A stretch of 64,000 nucleotides of DNA from Bacillota bacterium. Its GTDB lineage: Bacteria > Bacillota > Clostridia > Christensenellales > CAG-138. The stretch lies in assembly GCA_023399275.1 (NCBI GenBank), contig JAEWQH010000096.1, forward strand, positions 1-64,000, in the 5' to 3' direction. The position numbers and the translations under genes were made by a program. The notes under the pieces are model-generated. The model worked only from the letters and a program-made list of their open reading frames with translations, searched no databases and was not told the origin of the DNA. Below, piece by piece: positions 1 through 8,381 of the stretch (positions are counted from its first letter, which is position 1; the number at the start of each line of letters is the position of its first letter).

Positions 1-483
1 CGCGCGGTCAAACTCCACCGTCTCGCTGATGCCCTTTTTTGTCATGAGCACATGCGTGTGCTCGCCGATGAGCTGAAGCGCGTCCCGGTCCCCCGTAACG
101 AGCAGTGCGTCGATGCCCGCGGCCTCGCATCTCTTCGCAAATGTACCGAGGATGTCGTCCGCCTCATAGCGGGGGGTCTCGCACACCGCGATACCCATCC
201 GGTGCAGCAGGTCCTTGAGCAGGGGAAACTGCGCGCGCAGATCCTCGTCCGTCTCCTTGCGGCCTGCTTTGTAGGCATCAAACTGCTCGTGGCGAAAGGT
301 CGGCCCGTGCATATCGAACGCAACGACCAGATAATCCGGCTTGCGCTCGGTGAGCTTGAGCAGCATGCTCAAAAACCCGTGCAGTGCGCCGGTCGGCACG
401 CCGGCGCGCGTGGTCATGGGCGGCAGCGCGTGGTAGGCGCGGTGCATGAGGCTGTTTCCATCGATTGCGATGAGCTGTTTCAA
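1..483 (-). CDS. polA: DNA polymerase I, N-terminal 5'-3' exonuclease part (partial, runs off the left edge)
   Basis: The 161 codons visible are the flap/5'-3' exonuclease domain of DNA polymerase I, which removes RNA primers and repairs gaps. Diagnostic stretches are IDGNSLMHRAYHALP near residue 8 (metal-binding Asp), the FDMHGPTFRHEQFDAYKAGR block near residue 60, and YEADDILGTFA and VTGDRDALQL, the acidic clusters of the nuclease site. The gene starts at a TTG preceded by GAGGAGG, with no better ATG upstream. It begins 35 bases after the pyrimidine nucleoside phosphorylase gene and is probably cotranscribed with it. The polymerase domain lies outside the window, so whether a 3'-5' exonuclease is present cannot be judged. 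Confidence 0.93.
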   Translation of the reverse strand, partial: MKQLIAIDGNSLMHRAYHALPPMTTRAGVPTGALHGFLSMLLKLTERKPDYLVVAFDMHGPTFRHEQFDAYKAGRKETDEDLRAQFPLLKDLLHRMGIAVCETPRYEADDILGTFAKRCEAAGIDALLVTGDRDALQLIGEHTHVLMTKKGISETVEFDRA

Positions 484-518
484 GCGCTTCCTCCTCGTCG
501 GTTGCGTAGTGGTTTGCG

Positions 519-1835
519 TTAGCGGACGACGGCGTAGACCATCGGTGCGACCTGCTCCGGCTTGGCGCCGATAGCGATCGCCTGCTGCATGGTGGAGATC
601 GCGTCTTGCAGGTTTTTCTCGTCGTTGACATAGAGCGTGCAGATGGCTTCGCCTCGCTCGATCTTGCCGCCTACGCGTTTATGCATCACCAGGCCGACGG
701 CCGGGTCGATGACGTCCTCCTTCGTCGCGCGGCCTGCGCCGAGCACCTGCGCCGCGCGGCCGATCAGCTCCGCCTGCATACCGGTAACGTAGCCGCTCTC
801 CCGCGCCGGAACCGGAACGAGCCGCCGCACCCTGCAGAGGCTATCCATCCCCTCCGGCGTGAGCAGATGCTCATCTCCGCCAAGCGCACGGATCATGGCG
901 CGCAGTTTGGATAGGCCAGCCCCGCTCTCGATGGCGACCTGGAGTTTTTCGCGCGCCTCGCTCTCCGAGCGGGCAAGCCCGGCCAGCAGGAGCATGTGCG
1001 TGCCGAGCAGCAGGCACACCTCCAGCAGCGGGTCGCCCTGCGAAAGTTGGCCGCTGAGCAGCTGCACCGCCTCGCGAAACTCCAGCGCGTTGCCGACCGC
1101 GAGGCCGAGCGGCTGGTTCATATCGGTCACAACGGCGACGACATCGCGCTTGAGGTGCTTGCCCATGCCGACCATCAGTCCGGCGAGGCGCTTGGCATCC
1201 TCCACCGTCTTCATAAAGGCGCCGCTGCCGGTTTTGACATCCAGCACGATCGCATCCGCGCCGGCGGCGAGTTTTTTGCTCATGATGCTCGCGGCGATGA
1301 GCGGCACGCTCTCCACCGTTCCCGTCACATCCCGCAGGGCGTACATCTTCTTATCGGCCGGCACGAGGTTTCCCGTTTGCCCGATGACGCACACGCCGGT
1401 TTCGCGAACGATCTGCTTGAACCGCTCGATGGTCTGCGCGGTGTTGACGCCCGGGATCGACTCGAGTTTGTCGATGGTTCCGCCGGAGAACGCCAGCCCC
1501 CGGCCGGACATCTTGGCCACGGTGCCGCCGCAGGCTGCGACCAGCGGGGCAACGACCAGCGTAGTGGTGTCTCCGACGCCGCCGGAGGAATGCTTGTCCA
1601 CCTTGACGCCGGGCAGGTCGCTCAAATCGACTGTGTCTCCGGAGTTGGCCATGCTCAGCGTGAGGTCGGCCGCCTCGCGCTCACTCATGTCGTTGAGCAC
1701 GATGGCCATCATCAGCGCTGACATCTGGTAATCCGGAATATCGCCGCTGACAAATCCTTCCACGACAAACTGAATCTCCTCGCGGCTCAGCTCCCCGCGA
1801 GCAGCCTTTTTTTCGATTACGTCCACCATTCGCAT
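519..1835 (-). CDS. deoA: Pyrimidine-nucleoside (thymidine) phosphorylase
   Basis: A 438-residue cytosolic enzyme that cleaves thymidine or uridine with phosphate to the free base and (deoxy)ribose-1-phosphate, a salvage step. The phosphate-binding motif KHSSGGVGDTT is at residues 81-91 and the family signature KMSGRGLAFSGGTIDKLE at about 108-125. Length fits the 430-440 residues usual for the family. The ATG at 1835 (MRMVDVIEKK) is chosen because GGAGG lies 9 bases upstream; an in-frame extension to 1892 has no such site. Together with upp, xpt and tmk elsewhere in the window it indicates active nucleobase salvage. Substrate preference (thymidine only, or uridine as well) cannot be told from sequence. 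Confidence 0.93.
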   Translation of the reverse strand: MRMVDVIEKKAARGELSREEIQFVVEGFVSGDIPDYQMSALMMAIVLNDMSEREAADLTLSMANSGDTVDLSDLPGVKVDKHSSGGVGDTTTLVVAPLVAACGGTVAKMSGRGLAFSGGTIDKLESIPGVNTAQTIERFKQIVRETGVCVIGQTGNLVPADKKMYALRDVTGTVESVPLIAASIMSKKLAAGADAIVLDVKTGSGAFMKTVEDAKRLAGLMVGMGKHLKRDVVAVVTDMNQPLGLAVGNALEFREAVQLLSGQLSQGDPLLEVCLLLGTHMLLLAGLARSESEAREKLQVAIESGAGLSKLRAMIRALGGDEHLLTPEGMDSLCRVRRLVPVPARESGYVTGMQAELIGRAAQVLGAGRATKEDVIDPAVGLVMHKRVGGKIERGEAICTLYVNDEKNLQDAISTMQQAIAIGAKPEQVAPMVYAVVR

Positions 1836-1888
1836 GTGGTGTTTCCTCCTTTGAAATGATGATTGAAAAACGTTGGCGTCCGGTTTTA

Positions 1889-3127
1889 TCACACGTCGTT
1901 CAAGACGGTCTCTTCCCGCTGGATGGGCGGGAACAGAGGCGCGGGCAGGATCGGCGTATTTTTGATGATCAAAAACAGCGCGTCGGCCGCCTCGTCAAAG
2001 GACGCGGTCTGAATCGGCACGAGCGGGCCGTCGTCAATCCGCGCAAAGAAGCGTCCGTCGTCCGTAAAGGCGAGCACGGCGGAGTGCTTGTGGAGTACGC
2101 GGCAGTGAAAGAGCAGCGCGTCCGTCGTCGGGTCGTTCATTGCGCCCGCCTCGTCGAGCAGCCGCGTCAGCGCGATGAGCCAGTCCGCTTTGGAGAGATG
2201 CCGGTTGAATTCGCAGGCTTCCAGAACGGTCTCGATGCCGTTTCGGTATTCGACCCGGATGTTGTTGCGGCGCGACGGGGGTATGCGCTTGCCGAGCACG
2301 GTCGCAAAGCGCCCGTCCGGCACATCGTCCGGCAGATCCCCCGCGCCCGCGGCGATGATGTACTCCGTAAAGCCTTTATTCTGCGGCAGCGTAAGCGCCT
2401 GAGAAAGCTCCTCCTTGGTCAGCGGCTCGGATTCCACCACGACGGTGCGATCCGGCAGTATGCCGTAGCGAAAGGGGCGCGTCTCGCCGGATGCGTCCAC
2501 GATCCCGGCCTTTCGATACCTGCCGTTGTTGGAGCAGACCAGTGCGTCGATCGTACCTTGGCCCCCGTCCGCAATCAACTGCGTGCGAAGCTTGGCGCGC
2601 GGCAAAACGCGCGAGGCGGAGCGCAGCATGTGCCGCGCGGCGTCCGCAGAGGTAAACTTCCCCGCCCACGCGCCCGGCGCGATTAAAATCCGCCTGCACT
2701 GCGCGCCTTTTTCGCAAACCTCCGGTTCGGCGCCGCGGATGCACATGCTCCCGTAGGCGGCGTCCCCGCCCGTGACGCTCCCATCCGGCTGCACGCTGCC
2801 GAGATACTCTACTTTGCTGCACTTCTCGACGAGGTTGTTCTGGATAAACGGGCGGTAGATGGTCAGGTACGACAGCAGCACTGGCTTATGCCCCAGCTGC
2901 GCAAACAGCGCCTTGCCGACCTTGAGCGGGAGGTTGGAAAACATGCAAATATACGCGGATTCGCTCTCCGCCGCGCCCACGTCGTCCCATGCGCCGAAGA
3001 GCGTCGCCCCTGCGGCATACGTCAGGGGCACCTCGGAAAAGACGATCTGCCAGCACGATTCCGGCGTCAGAGCGGAGTCGCCGGTCATCGCAAAGCGCAG
3101 ACCGAGCGAGAACTTGGAGTATTCCAT
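1889..3127 (-). CDS. Glycerate-kinase-like protein with unassigned N-terminal half
   Basis: A 412-residue protein whose middle resembles the start of family-1 glycerate kinases: RRILIAPGAWAGKFTSADAA at about 145-164 corresponds to the usual IVIAPDSFKGSLSA stretch, and ADGGQGTIDALV at 186-197 to the conserved ADGGEGTVDAL. The weak similarity ends near residue 235; the expected glycine-rich catalytic loops are not evident, although ADWLIAL near 314 may match the family's C-terminal segment. Residues 1-140 have no family I recognise and contain many Cys (25, 61, 103, 129, 138, 144). No signal peptide or membrane segment. The ATG at 3127 has AGGAGG about 9 bases upstream. It sits 41 bases after an ABC-F gene and 53 before deoA. 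Kinase activity is doubtful; treat as a divergent homologue of unknown role. Confidence 0.6.
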   Translation of the reverse strand: MEYSKFSLGLRFAMTGDSALTPESCWQIVFSEVPLTYAAGATLFGAWDDVGAAESESAYICMFSNLPLKVGKALFAQLGHKPVLLSYLTIYRPFIQNNLVEKCSKVEYLGSVQPDGSVTGGDAAYGSMCIRGAEPEVCEKGAQCRRILIAPGAWAGKFTSADAARHMLRSASRVLPRAKLRTQLIADGGQGTIDALVCSNNGRYRKAGIVDASGETRPFRYGILPDRTVVVESEPLTKEELSQALTLPQNKGFTEYIIAAGAGDLPDDVPDGRFATVLGKRIPPSRRNNIRVEYRNGIETVLEACEFNRHLSKADWLIALTRLLDEAGAMNDPTTDALLFHCRVLHKHSAVLAFTDDGRFFARIDDGPLVPIQTASFDEAADALFLIIKNTPILPAPLFPPIQREETVLNDV

Positions 3128-3168
3128 GCGGTGTATCCTCCTGAGGCTGCGACTTTGCGCGCCTCGTG

Positions 3169-5088
3169 CTAATCTTCTTCCCCGGCGTCCAGCGCCTGCA
3201 GCGCCACTTCCGCCTGCTCCCATTCACCATAGCAGGCTTCCACGCGCCGCCGCTGCACCTCCAGCCGGTCGTAGGCGGCCTTTGCCTCCGCAAAGTCGCC
3301 TGCCAGCTGCGGGTCAAAGGCTGCGTCCTCCAGCGCCTTGAGCGCTGCTTCTTCCGCGTGAACGCGTTCCTCCGCCTTGCGCAGGGCGGCCTTCGCCTTC
3401 GTCAGCGCGGCGCGCCTCTCCTTGGCGAGCAGATAGTCGTTTTTTGCGGGCGGCGCCTCCTTGGCCTTTGGAGCGGCGCTCTCGGACAGAAACGCCTTGT
3501 ATGCGTCCCAGTCGCCCTCAAAATCGCGGATGCCATCTTCATCCATGATGATGATCCGGTCGGCGATCCGGTTTGCGAGGTAGCGGTCGTGCGTTACGAT
3601 CAGCATCGTACCGCCGTAGTCGCTCAGCGCGTTCTCCAGCGCCTCGCAGGACGGGATGTCGAGATGGTTGGTCGGCTCGTCGAGAAAGAGCACGTTGCTG
3701 CCGCCAAGCATCAACCGCAGCAGCTGGATGCGCGCATACTCGCCGCCCGAGAGGTCGCTCATGCGCTTAAATACGTCGTCCCCGCAAAAGAGAAATGTGC
3801 CCAGCAGGTTTCTCAGCTGCCGTGTGTCGTAGCGCGGAAAGCTCGCGTTGAGCGCCTCGAGCACGGTGCGCGGGTCGTTTGGACGGACGGTGCCTTGCTC
3901 ATAGTAGCCTGCGTGCACGTTGGAGCCGAGTTTATAGCTGCCCGTGTCGGGCTCGATCTTGTTGGTCAGGATCCGCAGCAGCGTGGTCTTGCCGCAGCCA
4001 TTTGCGCCCAGCAGGCAGACGCGTTCATCCCGGCGGATCATCAGATTCAGGCTGCGGAAGATCTCCCGGACTCCAAAGCGCTTGCTCAGGTCTTTGCAGA
4101 CGACGACCTCGTTTGCCGTCAGTGCGTCCGCGCGGAGGCGAAAGCGGATTTCCTGCGGCCCCTCTTCCGGCTTGACCAGCGTGCTTTTGATACGCTCGAT
4201 CTGCTTTTCCTTGGAAGCGATGGTCACGTAGTTGCGTGCCTGGTTCCAGCGGCGCTGCTGTTCGATGATGCCCTCGATGCGCTTGATCTCGCGCAGCGCA
4301 TTTTGATACTTGCGCATGGCGAACTCCCGCTCATCCAGCTTTTTTTCCATAGACTGGCTGTAGTTGCCGGCGTATACATGCACAGAGCCGCTCTCCAGCT
4401 CAAAGATGCGATTGCAGACCTTGTCGAGAAAATAGCGGTCGTGGGAAATGAGCACAAAAGCCCCGCGAAACGAGGCGAGGTATGCCTCCAGCCATTCCAG
4501 CGAAGCGATGTCGAGATGGTTGGTCGGTTCGTCGAGCAGCAGCAGATCCGCATCCGACATCAGTATCTTTGCCAGCGCGGCCTTTCGCATCTGCCCGCCG
4601 CTCATGACCGATACGGGGCTTGCGAGCTGCACTTCAGAGAAACCGAGGCCAAGCAGGGTCGAGCGCGTCCGCGCGCGGTAGGTCAGCCCGCCGCCGCTCT
4701 GGTAGCGTTCCTGCAGATCCGCCTGCCTGCGGATGAGCGCCTCGCTTGCGCCTTCGCGCTCGATGCGTTGTGCGATATCGCGCAGTGCGCGCTCCGCCTC
4801 CATCCACTTGCCGGAGGCTTCGAGCACCGCCTCGTAGAGCGTCTGCCCGGGCCGCCAATCGGGCGATTGATCCAGCATGGCTAAGGTTGCGTTTTTCGAT
4901 ACGGAAAGCTGGCCGCGGCCGTCGTGCGGCTCGGTTCCGGCGATCATGCGCATCAGCGTGCTCTTGCCGCAGCCGTTGACCCCGACGAGGCCCACGTGAT
5001 CCTGCGCGAACACATCGAAAGCGACTTGTGAAAATAAGGTTCGTTCTCCGAAGCTCTTTTCAAGCTCCTGCGCGTGAATCAGCGACAT
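3169..5088 (-). CDS. ABC-F family ATPase (ribosome-associated type)
   Basis: A 639-residue protein with two ABC ATPase cassettes and no membrane segment, as in ABC-F proteins that act on the ribosomal E site in translation or antibiotic protection. Cassette 1 has Walker A GVNGCGKST near residue 36, signature MSGGQMRKAALAKIL and LLLLDEPTNHLD; cassette 2 has GANGCGKTT, LSGGEYARIQLLRLMLGG and LFLDEPTNHLD. The segment between the cassettes is the charged linker (R/K/E-rich, around 'REIKRIEGIIEQQRRW'), and the last 100 residues form an Ala/Lys/Glu-rich coiled coil, as in Uup/YdiF-like members. ATG at 5088 is preferred (GGAG 9 bases upstream) over ATG 5103. The gene has its own promoter and begins a four-gene minus-strand run. 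Subfamily and any resistance role are not determinable here. Confidence 0.9.
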   Translation of the reverse strand: MSLIHAQELEKSFGERTLFSQVAFDVFAQDHVGLVGVNGCGKSTLMRMIAGTEPHDGRGQLSVSKNATLAMLDQSPDWRPGQTLYEAVLEASGKWMEAERALRDIAQRIEREGASEALIRRQADLQERYQSGGGLTYRARTRSTLLGLGFSEVQLASPVSVMSGGQMRKAALAKILMSDADLLLLDEPTNHLDIASLEWLEAYLASFRGAFVLISHDRYFLDKVCNRIFELESGSVHVYAGNYSQSMEKKLDEREFAMRKYQNALREIKRIEGIIEQQRRWNQARNYVTIASKEKQIERIKSTLVKPEEGPQEIRFRLRADALTANEVVVCKDLSKRFGVREIFRSLNLMIRRDERVCLLGANGCGKTTLLRILTNKIEPDTGSYKLGSNVHAGYYEQGTVRPNDPRTVLEALNASFPRYDTRQLRNLLGTFLFCGDDVFKRMSDLSGGEYARIQLLRLMLGGSNVLFLDEPTNHLDIPSCEALENALSDYGGTMLIVTHDRYLANRIADRIIIMDEDGIRDFEGDWDAYKAFLSESAAPKAKEAPPAKNDYLLAKERRAALTKAKAALRKAEERVHAEEAALKALEDAAFDPQLAGDFAEAKAAYDRLEVQRRRVEACYGEWEQAEVALQALDAGEED

Positions 5089-5117
5089 CTTGCATTTCTC
5101 CAATAATCAGACAGATT

Positions 5118-5146
5118 ATTTTACCATAGTGCGCTTCCATTTGCAA
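5118..5146 (-). promoter_or_regulatory. Sigma-A-type promoter of the ABC-F gene
   Basis: On the minus strand TTGCAA (5141-5146) and TAAAAT (5118-5123) are 17 bases apart, about 30 bases upstream of the ABC-F start codon. Confidence 0.7.
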
Positions 5147-5258
5147 AAGCGGCGAGGGCGAGCAAAACGAACCTGCTGTAAACAAGGCGTTCAACTTTTT
5201 GTTACATTTTGCCGGCCGAGTTTTGAAAAAGTTCAAATCAATTCAGCCGCTCACGCGG

Positions 5259-5264
5259 TATAAT
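5259..5264 (+). promoter_or_regulatory. Possible -10 element for the NlpC/P60 gene
   Basis: A perfect TATAAT lies about 80 bases before the proposed start at 5343, but no good -35 is found 16-18 bases upstream (TTCAAA is 21 away). The site may need an activator or another sigma factor, or may be fortuitous. Confidence 0.3.
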
Positions 5265-5342
5265 GAAATCAACAAGCGGGGTCAAGTGTGTTGTGCACGT
5301 TTGATCGAGCCCGCCGGATGTATGATTTGTGAGGTGTTTCTA

Positions 5343-6650
5343 TTGCATACGCCGCGACTGCCCTCGGGCAAACAGCAAAAGCATGTGTTTCCCCGCTCCG
5401 CGCGCACCTGGATTCTGACCATTGCGGGCGGCTGCGTGATTGCGTTTCTCGTTCTGCCGCTGGCGATCGATTATTTCTCCGGTGCCAACGCGGTCGCCAT
5501 CGTTGCGGATCGCGCCGTACTCGAAGCGACGCCAACGCCCATTCCCTTCAGCGCGGATGTGCTCGCGCCGACCTCGTGCGCCGTCAGCACGCCGGAACCC
5601 GCGGAGCAGACCTCCGCAGGCGCTATGGTTTCCCAGTATACGCTGCTGCAGGAAAACGACGATTACCCGACCGTGTCGCAGCTGCAAAACCGGCTCATCG
5701 AGCTGGGTTATCTCGACTCGGACGAGCCAACAACCGTGTTTACACCGGCTACGACCGTTGCGGTATCGCTCTTTCAGCGGACGATCAATGCGCCGATGGA
5801 CGGCATCGCCACCGGCGAATTACAGGAGTATCTCTTCAGCGCGGAAGCCAAATCCTACGAGATCAAACTTGGCGACAGCGGGACCGATGTGGAGAGTATG
5901 CAGTCCCGTCTCAACGAGCTGGGTTATTATGAAGATAAGATCAACGGTTATTTCGGCGTTGCGACCGAGGAGGGACTGCGCGCTTTTCAAACGAAGAACA
6001 AACTGAGTGTAGACGGCGTCTTCAGCGTAGACGACCGCGATCTGCTCTACTCGCCCGACGCGCGGCCGAAGATCGACCCGACGCCTACGCCCTCGCCAAA
6101 GCCAACGCCGAAGCCGACCAAGAAGCCAAGCTCGACCAAGAAGCCTTCGGAGACGTCTTCCGGCGGCTCCACGGCAACCGACTCCGGCGGAAGCTCCTCC
6201 ACCGAGGCGCCGGCCGCCACGGAAGCGCCCGCAAGCGGCGGAGAGAGCAGTTACAATGCGTCCTACAGCGCGGACGGACTGATCTCCGTTGCGAGCGCCA
6301 TGCTTGGCAAGCCATACTCCTGGTCGGAAGAAAGCCCATCTAAGGGATTCGATTGCTCCGGGCTCGTCTATTTCTCGCTTCGCACCTGCGGCGTAAGCAC
6401 CAGCCGCTACAGCGCGGCGGGCTTCTCCTCGGTGAGCAAGTGGACGGAGATTACCTCGATCAGCGACCTGCAAAAGGGCGATCTGGTCTTCTTTAAGAAC
6501 GATACATCCTCCAACGTGAGCCATACCGGCATCTATGCCGGCGGCGGGAAGTTCATCCACGCCTCATCCAGCTCCGGCAAGGTGATCACCAGCTCGATCT
6601 CGACCGCCTACTGGACGCGCAACTTTATCAACGGCAGGCGCGTGTTCTGA
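5343..6650 (+). CDS. Membrane-anchored NlpC/P60 cell-wall endopeptidase with two peptidoglycan-binding domains
   Basis: Predicted 435-residue cell-wall hydrolase. An N-terminal membrane anchor (about residues 22-44, TWILTIAGGCVIAFLVLPL) is followed by two PG_binding_1 repeats (QLQNRLIELGYLD... and SMQSRLNELGYYEDKINGYF...), a Thr/Pro/Lys/Ser-rich linker and a C-terminal NlpC/P60 domain. The catalytic Cys is in GFDCSGLVYFSLR and the His in SHTGIYAGGGKFIHAS. Such enzymes cut stem peptides (D-Glu to diamino acid). The TTG at 5343 is chosen because GAGGTG ends 6 bases upstream; ATG at 5322 or an upstream frame opening at 5199 are alternatives. It is a paralogue of the gene at 50664-52193, which shares the architecture. 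The radical SAM gene starts 1 base after its stop codon. Confidence 0.88.
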   Translation: MHTPRLPSGKQQKHVFPRSARTWILTIAGGCVIAFLVLPLAIDYFSGANAVAIVADRAVLEATPTPIPFSADVLAPTSCAVSTPEPAEQTSAGAMVSQYTLLQENDDYPTVSQLQNRLIELGYLDSDEPTTVFTPATTVAVSLFQRTINAPMDGIATGELQEYLFSAEAKSYEIKLGDSGTDVESMQSRLNELGYYEDKINGYFGVATEEGLRAFQTKNKLSVDGVFSVDDRDLLYSPDARPKIDPTPTPSPKPTPKPTKKPSSTKKPSETSSGGSTATDSGGSSSTEAPAATEAPASGGESSYNASYSADGLISVASAMLGKPYSWSEESPSKGFDCSGLVYFSLRTCGVSTSRYSAAGFSSVSKWTEITSISDLQKGDLVFFKNDTSSNVSHTGIYAGGGKFIHASSSSGKVITSSISTAYWTRNFINGRRVF

Positions 6651-6651
6651 T

Positions 6652-7530
6652 ATGGGCGCGTGTCTGCTTTGCCCCCGCGCGTGCGGCGCGGAGCGTTCGA
6701 CTGCGCGCGGATACTGCGGCGCGGACGCTTTGCCGCGCGTGGCGAAGGTCATGCTGCATCGCTGGGAGGAGCCGTTTATCAGTGGCACGCGCGGCTCCGG
6801 CGCAGTTTTTTTCTCGGGCTGTAACCTCGGTTGCGTCTACTGCCAGAACCATGCGATCCGCGACGGAGGCGTCGGCGAGATATACGATGAGGACGCGCTG
6901 GCAGAAGCCTATCTTGCGCTTGAAGAGAGCGGCGCGCACAATATCAATCTCGTCACCGCCGCGCCCTACGTGCCGCAGGTGGCGCAGAGCCTTCGCCGCG
7001 CAAAGGCGCGCGGGCTGACGCTCCCCGTCGTATACAACTCCAGCGGATATGAGCGCACGGAGGCGATCGACCAGCTCGACGGACTTGTGGACGTCTATCT
7101 GCCGGACTGGAAGTATGCCTCCCCCCTGCTTGCGCAAAAATTCTCCAACGCGCCGGACTATGCGCAGGTCGCTTCGGAGGCAATCGCGCGGATGCACCGC
7201 CAGGTCGGCGATCTGGATCTGGATGAAAACGGGCTTGCGCGGCGCGGACTTGCCGTTCGCCACCTGATTCTGCCGGGCTGCGCAGACGACTCGCGCCGCG
7301 TGCTGGACGAAATGGCCCGCCTGCTGCCCGCCTGCACGCACATCTCCCTCATGAGCCAGTATACGCCTCAGCCGTATACAACCGAGTTCCCGCTCAACCG
7401 CAAAATCACGAAGCGGGAGTATGATCGCGTGATCTCGTATGCACTGTCGCTCGGCCTATACAACATATTGATTCAGCAGAGGGACTCCGCCGAGGCGCAC
7501 TACACACCAGAGTTCACAAAACAGATATAA
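6652..7530 (+). CDS. PflX-like radical SAM protein (putative pyruvate formate-lyase activating enzyme-like)
   Basis: A 292-residue radical SAM enzyme. The cluster motif CNLGCVYC (CxxxCxxC) is near residue 58 within FFSGCNLGCVYCQNH, typical of the PflX/COG1313 group. It also has an N-terminal Cys pair set, CLLCPRACG, and a further YCGAD Cys, as usual for this subgroup. The conserved block VVYNSSGYERTEAI and DVYLPDWKYAS follow. No pyruvate formate-lyase or other glycyl radical enzyme is adjacent, so the substrate is unknown; the PflA-like name reflects similarity only. Start ATG lies one base after the stop of the NlpC/P60 gene and has no strong ribosome site, which suggests translational coupling. 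Confidence 0.85.
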   Translation: MGACLLCPRACGAERSTARGYCGADALPRVAKVMLHRWEEPFISGTRGSGAVFFSGCNLGCVYCQNHAIRDGGVGEIYDEDALAEAYLALEESGAHNINLVTAAPYVPQVAQSLRRAKARGLTLPVVYNSSGYERTEAIDQLDGLVDVYLPDWKYASPLLAQKFSNAPDYAQVASEAIARMHRQVGDLDLDENGLARRGLAVRHLILPGCADDSRRVLDEMARLLPACTHISLMSQYTPQPYTTEFPLNRKITKREYDRVISYALSLGLYNILIQQRDSAEAHYTPEFTKQI

Positions 7531-7558
7531 ATTTGACACAATCCGCGCATAGATTTGC

Positions 7559-7587
7559 TTGCAATTGCATAATTCGGGTGTTATACT
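7559..7587 (+). promoter_or_regulatory. Sigma-A-type promoter of the 7.6-kb structured RNA
   Basis: TTGCAA (7559-7564) and TATACT (7582-7587) are separated by exactly 17 bases. Predicted start of transcription about 7593-7595. No coding sequence follows before the terminator ending at 7775. Confidence 0.75.
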
Positions 7588-7592
7588 CAGAC

Positions 7593-7775
7593 CATAGAAG
7601 TTAATCAGTTTCCGTCCGTTATGTTCGTTTTTTCATTACCGATTTCCTCCTTAAACCGCGTAACCGAACTACTACGTAACTTCATAATCACTTTCTGGTG
7701 GATAGGGCACCATCGGAAAGGCTTGACGGACGGAAAGTACAAAGGAGCCAAGAAATTGGCTCCTTGTCTATTTTT
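7593..7775 (+). ncRNA. Free-standing structured small RNA, about 180 nt, family not assigned
   Basis: This stretch has a good promoter before it and a strong intrinsic terminator at its end but no believable reading frame. Its ends pair: TTTCCGTCCGTT (7609-7620) with GACGGACGGAAA (7725-7736), 12 pairs. Inside, TTACCGAT (7636-7643) can pair with ATCGGAAA (7712-7719) with one mismatch, and TGGTG/CACCA around 7697-7713 forms a small hairpin, leaving a large unpaired centre. Size, independent transcription and a long closing stem recall 6S RNA, but I could not match the 6S central bubble convincingly, and it is not SRP RNA (found at 18.3-18.6 kb), tmRNA or RNase P RNA. The next gene is on the other strand, so it is not a leader. 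Confidence 0.6.
7742..7775 (+). terminator. Intrinsic terminator of the structured RNA
   Basis: A perfect 10-bp stem, AAGGAGCCAA / TTGGCTCCTT, with a GAAA loop, followed by GTCTATTTTT. Confidence 0.9.
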
Positions 7776-7913
7776 GGCCAGCCGTTTGAACCTGCCTTCC
7801 TTTTTCGGTCTTGCTCATCAGCCAAGCAATCAATAGATTGTCGGCTCTGTTTTGGTTTGGAATCGAAATCGACGATTCGTTCGGCAATTTTGATGAAGAT
7901 GCCGCGCAAGCGG
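7776..7913. other. Short non-coding stretch, no feature recognised
   Basis: Between the RNA terminator and the end of the GNAT gene. Its base composition is less G+C-rich than the surrounding genes. Short open frames exist on both strands but none has a ribosome site or a recognisable motif; it may be a decayed remnant. Confidence 0.4.
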
Positions 7914-8381
7914 CTAAGAGATCGACATCACCATAAGGAGGCACGGGTTTTCCGGGTCCCAAAGCTCCGGCAGCACCTCCAGCTTGCGAAAACCGAGCGA
8001 CTCATAGAACATCCGGGTGTCGTCATATTCGCGATAATGCCCGGCATCGACGGTCTTCACGTGCAAAAACTCATATCCCTGTGATCGTGCAGACGATAAC
8101 ATCACTGCAAATAACGCCTTGCCGACGCCCGATCTGTGATGCGCTTTTTTCACGCCCATCACATTCAGCTCCGCGGCATATAGGCTCGTCTCTTTGATGG
8201 CGATAAACCCGACGGATTCACCGAAAACCTCATAGACCCAAAGCGGCATCTTTGCGCACTCTCTAATGTAGTTTTCGGTGTATTCGGGGATTCCGAACCA
8301 TTCCGGCAGGTCGAGCAAGACTTCGCTCGCGATTGCGGAACGCTCGTCCGGCGATTCAACAAAGCGAATCGTGCCGCTCAT
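7914..8381 (-). CDS. GNAT-family N-acetyltransferase
   Basis: A 155-residue protein with the GNAT fold. The acetyl-CoA pyrophosphate-binding motif A is seen as GVKKAHHRSGVGKALFAVML (about residues 76-95), preceded by the beta strand AAELNVMGV and followed by the C-terminal FYESLGFRKLE motif. Substrate unknown; several relatives in Firmicutes are annotated only as acetyltransferases. The start overlaps the last 4 bases of the upstream ROK kinase gene (ATGA type), so the two are translationally coupled. Confidence 0.85.
   Translation of the reverse strand: MSGTIRFVESPDERSAIASEVLLDLPEWFGIPEYTENYIRECAKMPLWVYEVFGESVGFIAIKETSLYAAELNVMGVKKAHHRSGVGKALFAVMLSSARSQGYEFLHVKTVDAGHYREYDDTRMFYESLGFRKLEVLPELWDPENPCLLMVMSIS

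Noticed and set aside
3166..4884. Long open frame on the plus strand opposite the ABC-F gene
   Set aside because: It is the complement of a clear ABC-F coding sequence, has no ribosome site, and its composition reflects the G+C-rich third positions of the real gene. Many similar long antisense frames occur elsewhere, for example opposite dnaK, lepA and prfC.
7621..7913. Short peptides read across and after the structured RNA
   Set aside because: They overlap the stems and the terminator, start without ribosome sites and show no conserved motif.
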